Below are positions 58,396 through 64,000 of a stretch of DNA of 64,000 bases, piece after piece. The notes beneath the pieces are model-generated. The model was not told the DNA's origin, ran no database searches, and was given only the letters and a program-made list of their open reading frames with translations. The DNA is taken from positions 742,001-806,000 of the forward strand of contig NC_088868.1 in NCBI RefSeq assembly GCF_032884065.1, given 5' to 3'. The translations under genes were made by a program, and so were the position numbers. Numbering within the stretch: position 1 is the stretch's first letter; each line of letters opens with the position of its first letter. This stretch comes from Artemia franciscana. Its lineage: Eukaryota > Arthropoda > Branchiopoda > Anostraca > Artemiidae.

Positions 58396-59716
58396 CTGCA
58401 GAAATTACTCCGTATATCAAATGGGTCGTCCCCTCTGCAATACCCCGCTCGTTACGCTAAAGTTTTTCATTTTTAAAAAGTAGAACTGTGGCAAAGAGTC
58501 AAACTTTAGCGTAAAGAGCGAGGGATTATGGAGGGGACAACCCATTTCATATACGGAGTAATTTCTGTTCGTTTTAAGTTTTAATATCGCTCCTTACTTT
58601 CAGTTAAAAAACTAGTATTTTTTATTTTATTTCTGAACGTTTTGGAATTAATGCATGTTTGATTTTGGCTCTCCGCACATAAATTATTAAAATGAAATTT
58701 ACATATTATTTCTTTTTTTTTGGCTAAATGGCTTTCTGTTAGTTTTGATCATACGATTTTGAGAAATAAGGGTTGGGAAGGAGCCCTGTTGCCCTCCAAT
58801 TTTTCAATTACTTAAAAAGAAAACTTGAACTTTAATCTTTAACGAACGTTTTTATTAGTAAAAAATATACGTAACTTAAGAATTAACTTACGTAATAAAC
58901 TTTTATTTTCTTATATTTTTTTTATGTATATGAGGGGGTTTGTTCCCTCGTTAATACCTTGCTCTTTACGCTAAATCTTAAGTTTTGTCCCAATTCTTCA
59001 AGAATAGCCCCTGAATCAGAAAGGCCGTAGAATAAATAGTTTAAATTGCTAAAAATACTTTAGAATAAAGAGCGAGGTACTTATCTTCTCCTAAATACAT
59101 CGCTCTTTATGCTAAAGTATTTTTAGAACCCCTCATATGCGTAATAATCTCTGTTCGTCTTAAGTTTTAATGCTACTCCTTACTTTCAATTGAAAAAACT
59201 TTTTCATGTTTGTTTTTTCATTGTTTTTTTTTTATAGTAATGCTAGAAAATCCCGCGCCCTTTTCATTGAATTTCTCTTCCACATGACATATTCCTCCAA
59301 GGAAAGATCCTCCCACATAGCCCTCTATGCAATGACCCCTGGAAAAAAAAATAAACACGCACCCGTGATCTGTCTTCTGGCAAAAAATACGAAATTCAAC
59401 ATTTTTTTAGATAGGAGCTTGAAATTTTTGTTATAGGGTTCTCTGATGCGCTGAATGCGATTGTGAGATTTTTGTTACGATTCTATGACTTTTAGGGAAT
59501 ATTTCCCCCTATTTTCTAAAATGAGGCAAATTTTCTCTGGCTCGAAACTTTTTATGACAAAGACTACATTTGATGAAACTTATATATTTAAAATCAGCAT
59601 GAAAGGCCGATTCTTTTTGATGTGTCTTTTAGCATCAAAATTCTGTTTTTTAGAGTTTCGTTTACTATTGAGTCGGGTCACTCCTTACTACAGTTCGTTA
59701 CCACGAACTGTTTGAT
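58396..59716 (-). repeat. R1 copy inserted in a LINE
   Basis: Begins inside the palindromic module (AGAAATTACTCCGTATATCA), then gives a full series of R1 blocks and the terminal hairpin GTTCGTTACCACGAACTGTT at about 59692-59711. LINE sequence flanks both sides, with roughly 25 bases of LINE lost at the junction compared with 23190-23240. This gives the orientation and extent of R1 independent of R1-R1 comparison. Confidence 0.83.
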
Positions 59717-59895
59717 ACTACCGAGGTAAGTGAAGCTGTCCACCTGATCAACCTTCTCGTTACCCAGCGTCAAATTTTCAATAACTTATTCCTAGCCTTA
59801 GTGACGTAGTTTTTTGACATTTATTTTCAAATCTATTCTAGCACCCTGAACTCAAAAAACCTCTAAAAACTCATTCATTTTGCTCACACTAGACA
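59717..59895 (-). pseudogene. LINE ORF2 fragment, part 2
   Basis: 'ACTACCGAGGTAAGTGAAGC', 'CACCTGATCAACCTTCTCGT' and 'CCTCTAAAAACTCATTCATT' continue the LINE interrupted at 58395. It corresponds to the GSFTYLGSI and MNELLEVL segments on the minus strand. Confidence 0.8.
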
Positions 59896-60274
59896 ATTAA
59901 AAATAATCAAACTTGGATATGTTTTCACCAGATTTTTTTTTCAGTGTAATACCTTTTTTGAAAGATTTATTCGAGCCCACATTTTCCAGTGATGATTTCC
60001 GAAGGTCAATGTATCGATTCAGCCATCTAAATCCAACTGGCTAAGTACCTTTCTCATATTGACTTTTAATTACAAAACCATAATTTTTCATGCAAGGTTT
60101 GAATTTTGCCTCTGATATGTCGGTTTTCACCATATAATCGACATTTTCACAATAAATTATTTTCCTATTTAAATACTGAATATTTCGTAACCAGTATATC
60201 CATAATTGGTGATGAGTCTGGTACTTCAAACAACAGCACATGTCTAGGCGTGAAAGTCTAGATTTTTGAATATC

Positions 60275-60592
60275 GATATTTGAATATGTTTAGCAGCTTT
60301 CACAATATATTTGAATATGTTAGCATATGTTAACATATGCTAGCATATGTGAATATGTTATATTGAGTATGTTAGCATAACATTGAATATGTTAGCATAT
60401 GTTATGCTAGGTATTTGAATATGTTTAGCAGCTTTCACAATATATTTGAATATGTTAGCATATGTTAACATATGCTAGCATATGTGAATGTGTTATATTG
60501 AATATGTTATATTGAATATGTTAGCATAACATTGAATATGTTAGCATATGTTTTGCTAGATATTTGAATATGTTTAGCAGCTTTCACAATCA
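60275..60592. repeat. Tandem repeat rich in AATATGTTAGCATATGTTA
   Basis: Two full units and part of a third, each opened by TTTGAATATGTTTAGCAGCT at about 60279, 60415 and 60563 (spacing about 136 and 148 bp). They are filled with shorter palindromic 'GTTAGCATATGTTAACATAT' words. Non-coding. Confidence 0.85.
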
Positions 60593-61965
60593 GATAGTTC
60601 AAACTGTAAGTAAGGATTGTAATTGACAATCCGAACGTAAGTAAGAAGGGACCGGGCCAAATATTTACCGAAACTCTAAAAACTGGAATTTTTGATTCCA
60701 ATAGATATACTAGAAAAAAAATCAGCTTATTATGCTGGTTTCAAATATGCAAGTTCCATTAAGTTTATTCGTACCAACTAAAGGCTACAAGCCTGAAAAT
60801 TTGCCTTATGGAAAAAAGGGGAAACACCCCCTAAAAGTATTAGAGTATTAATTAAAATCACATCGTCAGATTCAGCGTACTAGAAATCCCTACGATAGTG
60901 GTTTCAGGCTCCTATCTTCAAAAATGTAGAGTTTTGTATTTCTTTGCCAGAAGAAAGATCACGGACGCGTGTTTGTTTCATTATTTATTTTTTTGTCTTC
61001 TTGGGGTGCCGCTCTAGGGGTTCTAGAATTTCGTGAGAGGGGTCATTCGAAAGGAAAGTAATAGCTCTAGTGTCCTTTTTAAGTGAGCAAAATGATTAGA
61101 TGCCAACCTGGCCCCCTCCCCTTTTTTCCAAAAGTCGTCTGGTGAAAGTTTTGAGATAGCCATTTTGCTCATCATAGTTGAAAAGTCCAATAACTATGCC
61201 TTTGGATGTAACATGACCCACCCACTCCACAACCCCAGTGGAAAGGTCTTTAAGCTTTAAAATTTGCCCTTTTTTACCCATAGTATTTGTTATTGTGAAG
61301 TATGTATACACATTCAGGGGGGCGAATGTCTTGCGGGTTTTTTTCCACGGGTGGATTTTCTATAGGGAGGGAAGCTTCCAGGGGATGAAGTTATCAGGAG
61401 AAATTATACACTGGGGGAGTTTGCCAGAATTTCAATATAAAATTCTTTTTAATGTCTTGCTTTTTCTTCTCTGTCTCAATTTTGCGCGCGGAGCTGTTAA
61501 GTGCAATTGTCCGGGGTAAATTTTGACCAAGGTTGGATTGTCTAGAGGATATCACGTGGAGAGGGGCATTTCTCCGTGGAGTTGGGGCCAGATTTCTTGG
61601 CGTTCTTAAAAACGACAAGAAATTAAATTTAAAAAAAGTTTTTTCATCTGAAAGTAAAGAGCAACATTAAAACTTAACATGAACAGAAATTATTACGTAT
61701 ATGAAAGGGATTGTCCCCTCCTAAACACCTAGATCTTTACGTTAAAGTTTGAGTTTTGTCCCAATTCTTTCAAAACGGCTCTTGAAACACAAGGGTCGTT
61801 TAAATAAAACAATAGGATGCTTTTTTAAAAGTACTAAAAACTTTAGCGTAAAGTGCGAGTTGTTGGAAGGGGGCCATCCCCTTCACATGTGTAATATTTT
61901 CCGTTCGTTTTAAGTTGTAATGCTGCTCCTTACTTTCAGTTGAAAAAATTATTTTTTTTTTTTTA
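60593..61965 (+). repeat. Diverged R1 copy
   Basis: R1 order is retained but with many substitutions: a degraded hairpin (GTTCAAACTGTAAG...), 'GGGACCGGGCCAAATATTTA', 'AACACCCCCTAAAAGTATTA', 'AAGATCACGGACGCGTGTTT', and the end 'TTACTTTCAGTTGAAAAAAT'. This appears older than the copies at 29417 or 58396. Frames such as 61096-61311 and 61238-61519 fall inside it. Confidence 0.7.
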
Positions 61966-62039
61966 ATTTATTACGCTTTTAAAATCACCCTTCGGCTTAG
62001 AAAGATTCGTTGGACCAACTGCGACCATTCCTGAACGTT

Positions 62040-63035
62040 TAATTTATGAACGTTCTTTGAATTAATGCACGTTTTGATTTTGGCTCACCGCCCATGAATA
62101 AATAAAACGAAATTTAAATTTCGTCAATACCTCGCTCTTTACACTAAAGCTTGAATTTTGTCCCAAATCTTTAAGAATGACCCCCGACTCACAAAGGCCG
62201 TAGAATAAATAGTTGAAATTACCAAAAATACTTCAGGGTAAAGAGCAAGGTATTGTGGAGGAGACGAACCCTCTTATAAACGTAATATTTTATGTTTGTT
62301 TTTAGTTTCAAAGCTGCTCATTGCTTTCAGTTGGAAAAAATGTATTTCTTTTCCTTTTGTTTTTTTTTTTAAATAATGCTAGAAAATCCTGCACCCCCTT
62401 CATGGAAATTCTATTCCCTCGTGATAAACTTTTCCATGGATAGATCCTCCCACGTAACCTCCTCCTCCGACTCACCCCCATCCCAACGCAAAAAGTCCCC
62501 CTTCTGTAAACTTCATAATAACCATACTATATGTAAAAAATGGTCAAAGCTTGTAACTTGCAGCCCCTCCCCCGGGGACTGTGGGGGATTAAGTCGTCTC
62601 CAAAGACATAGATATTAAGTATTTGACTAAGCTGAACAGAATGGCTATCATTAAAATTTGATGTGGTAACTTTGAGGAAAAATGTGCGTGGGAGGGGGCC
62701 TAGGTGCCCTCCAATTTTTTCACTTAAAAAGGGCACTGGAACTTTCAATTTCTGTTGGAATTAGCCCTCTCGCAGCATTCTATGACCACTGGGTCGATAC
62801 GATCACCCCTGGAAAAAAAAACAACAAAAAACAAACAAACAAACAAACACGCAACCGTGATCTGTCTTCTGGCAAAAAAAACAAAACAAAAAAAAAACAA
62901 AATTCCATGTTTTTGTAGATAGGAGCTTGAAACTTCTACAGTAGGGTCCTGTGATACGCTAAATCTGATAGTTTTATTTTCATTAAGATTCTATTACTTT
63001 TAGGGGGTGTTTCTCCCTATTTTCAAGTTTTGAGA
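62040..63035 (-). repeat. R1 copy, opposite orientation, truncated
   Basis: Reverse R1 blocks from GCACGTTTTGATTTTGGCTC through 'AATGCTAGAAAATCCTGCAC', 'CAAAGCTTGTAACTTGCAGC' and 'GATCTGTCTTCTGGCAAAAA' to 'TTTTAGGGGGTGTTTCTCCC', where it stops before the hairpin end. With 60593-61965 it forms a large inverted pair inside the LPMO intron. Confidence 0.75.
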
Positions 63036-63442
63036 TTTCATATCGTTTTTCCTAGAGAATTTTAAATTTTCATATTGTTTGCCTAGTTTTGACTTTTTGA
63101 ATTTCCACTTCCCCCTCCTCTGCAAATTTTTTTTCTCACGGAACATATTAAGACGTCTGGAAGTTCATTAAGCCTTAACATAATCCGTTGGGCTCTAAAT
63201 CATGTGCTAAATTTTTACATAATAGTAGAGGAATCAGATTTGTTAAATCCTGATTATTTTTACTGGTACTGAAGTTTTTTTTGTAGAAATTCTATCTTTT
63301 TTTATTTTTTAATTTATAAGAAATATGATATATTAGTAGAGCGTTATTGGATTATTGATAATTTCCCTGATGAAATCAGCTGATATCAAAAATTTAAAAT
63401 AATTTTTGACAAACTCAGAGATTTTTGACATTTTTCTTTTAG

Positions 63443-63566
63443 GTATGGATTTGGTACGCCAAATAATTTTAACGATCATGAAATCTACTGTGGTGGTTTT
63501 TCAAGACAACATTCTAAAAATAGAGGAAAATGTGGACCCTGTGGAGACGCCTGGGATCTACCAGTG
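63443..63566 (+). CDS. AA15 lytic polysaccharide monooxygenase, coding exon 2
   Basis: Starts after TTTTCTTTTAG. Its first base completes Arg34, and 41 codons follow (residues 35-75): YGFGTPNNFNDHEIYCGGF, then SRQHSKNRG, then KCGPCGDAWDLPV. Cysteines at 50, 64 and 67 and the CGGF and KCG.CGD motifs are those of AA15 enzymes, where they form disulfides around the active face (family knowledge). The exon ends GTG|GTAAGT, a strong donor, in phase 0. The second copper-binding His, the axial Tyr or Phe and the rest of the domain (family members are usually about 200 residues or more) must lie beyond 64000. There are no stops or frameshifts, and composition is more balanced than the repeats around it. 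The alternative that this is a processed or dead copy is unlikely given two good splice sites. Confidence 0.92.
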
Positions 63567-64000
63567 GTAAGTCGCTGAACACTTTTGCTTACCAACAAGG
63601 GGTTGCCCATGTGCACAACTAATGGTACCACAACTGTCACCACGCCACGCTTCTTTGCACCAGATGCTTGGAACGTGCGCCTTGGTGCACACGGTTTTAA
63701 TGTGGCTAACCCTTCGATGAGAACATTTCAACTTAGCTACAAATCGCTTCAGAGTTGTAGCTTTGATCATATTTTGTAAAACAATATTTAGTCACAGACA
63801 AAGCGATGAATTACTTGGGGGAAATACTTAGGGGCTAAACGGGGGGCTTTGGGGGCTAAACGGATTAAAAGGTCAAGGCTGCTTGTTTTAGAAATTTTAT
63901 TTTCTGGTCATTTTAAATTCAACGTTGAAGCTGCTCATTTGAAATGAAAAAATTAAAATTATGGTTACTCACTCCTACCTTTTAACTTTTTTTTTGGGGG
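63567..64000 (+). other. Start of LPMO intron 2, unassigned
   Basis: Follows the GTAAGT donor. A more GC-balanced stretch at 63570-63780 is open on both strands (frames 63585-63779 and 63770-63558) but matches no family I recognise. It may be part of another repeat. The third LPMO exon is not visible before the window ends. Confidence 0.5.

Larger units (their letters stand above)
47604..63442 (+). other. LPMO intron 1 (15.8 kb)
   Basis: Bounded by GTAAGG at 47604 and a strong acceptor TTTTTCTTTTAG at 63431-63442, and required by the in-phase join of the two LPMO exons. About half of its length is assignable to repeats (R1, R2 and LINE pieces listed separately). The rest (47604-49535, 49791-51303, 51586-52396, 54900-55192, 56559-57829, 59896-60274, 63036-63442) is AT-rich and shows no exon or repeat I can name. 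No alternative exon is needed, because RYGF is continuous across the junction. Confidence 0.85.

Noticed and set aside
1..64000. tRNA, rRNA or other structured RNA genes
   Set aside because: No convincing cloverleaf, A/B box pair or rRNA segment was found by eye; a tRNAscan/Infernal run would be needed to exclude them.

Overview
This is a eukaryotic, intron-bearing, AT-rich window dominated by repeats, from an animal genome and most likely an arthropod (crustacean or other pancrustacean; inferred from the one host gene and the repeat types, not proven). There is no sign of bacterial or phage gene organisation. Nearly all short open frames are chance frames inside repeats. One host protein-coding gene is convincingly present: the first two coding exons (47503-47603 and 63443-63566, + strand) of a secreted family AA15 lytic polysaccharide monooxygenase (LPMO), a copper enzyme that oxidatively cuts chitin or cellulose. 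The exons join in phase to give a signal peptide followed directly by the copper-ligating histidine (HGRLIDPPSRSSAW...) and the family's CGGF...KCGPCGD block. They are separated by a 15.8 kb intron, and the gene runs off the right edge.

Layout. 1-2345: a satellite of about 84/105-bp units that grew out of the 3' end of a LINE, followed by the LINE piece it came from. 2346-8400: mostly unassigned DNA with a short hAT-like MITE (perfect 8-bp target duplication), a palindromic repeat and a Penelope-like remnant with an inverted copy of its own end. 8403-20240: several copies of two unclassified families, called R1 and R2 here, plus a LINE fragment. 20240-28400: a long TA-centred palindrome, then a broken LINE (endonuclease and reverse transcriptase) split by a 1.55-kb hAT-type element. 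29117-32543: a recent tandem duplication of a 1.71-kb segment containing R1. 32600-46560: TA microsatellites, a pair of long fold-back elements, more R1 and R2, a 113-bp tandem array, small MITEs and a LINE fragment. 46561-47502: repeat-poor DNA just upstream of the LPMO start. 47604-63442: LPMO intron 1, filled by R1, R2 and LINE insertions.

Nested insertions give a relative order: R1 inserted into a LINE (57830-59895), and R2 inserted into R1 twice (18186-19815 and 52920-54224). R1 has a terminal hairpin (ACAGTTCGT / ACGAACTGT) and a palindromic module of about 240 bp. R2 has a terminal hairpin (CACTTGGT / ACCAAGTG), G-rich internal tandem units, and 'AGCTCTTAGCTCTTG' at its other end. I see no transposase for either, and they are the best candidates here for poorly described mobile elements. 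Repeat boundaries were read by eye and may be off by several to tens of bases.
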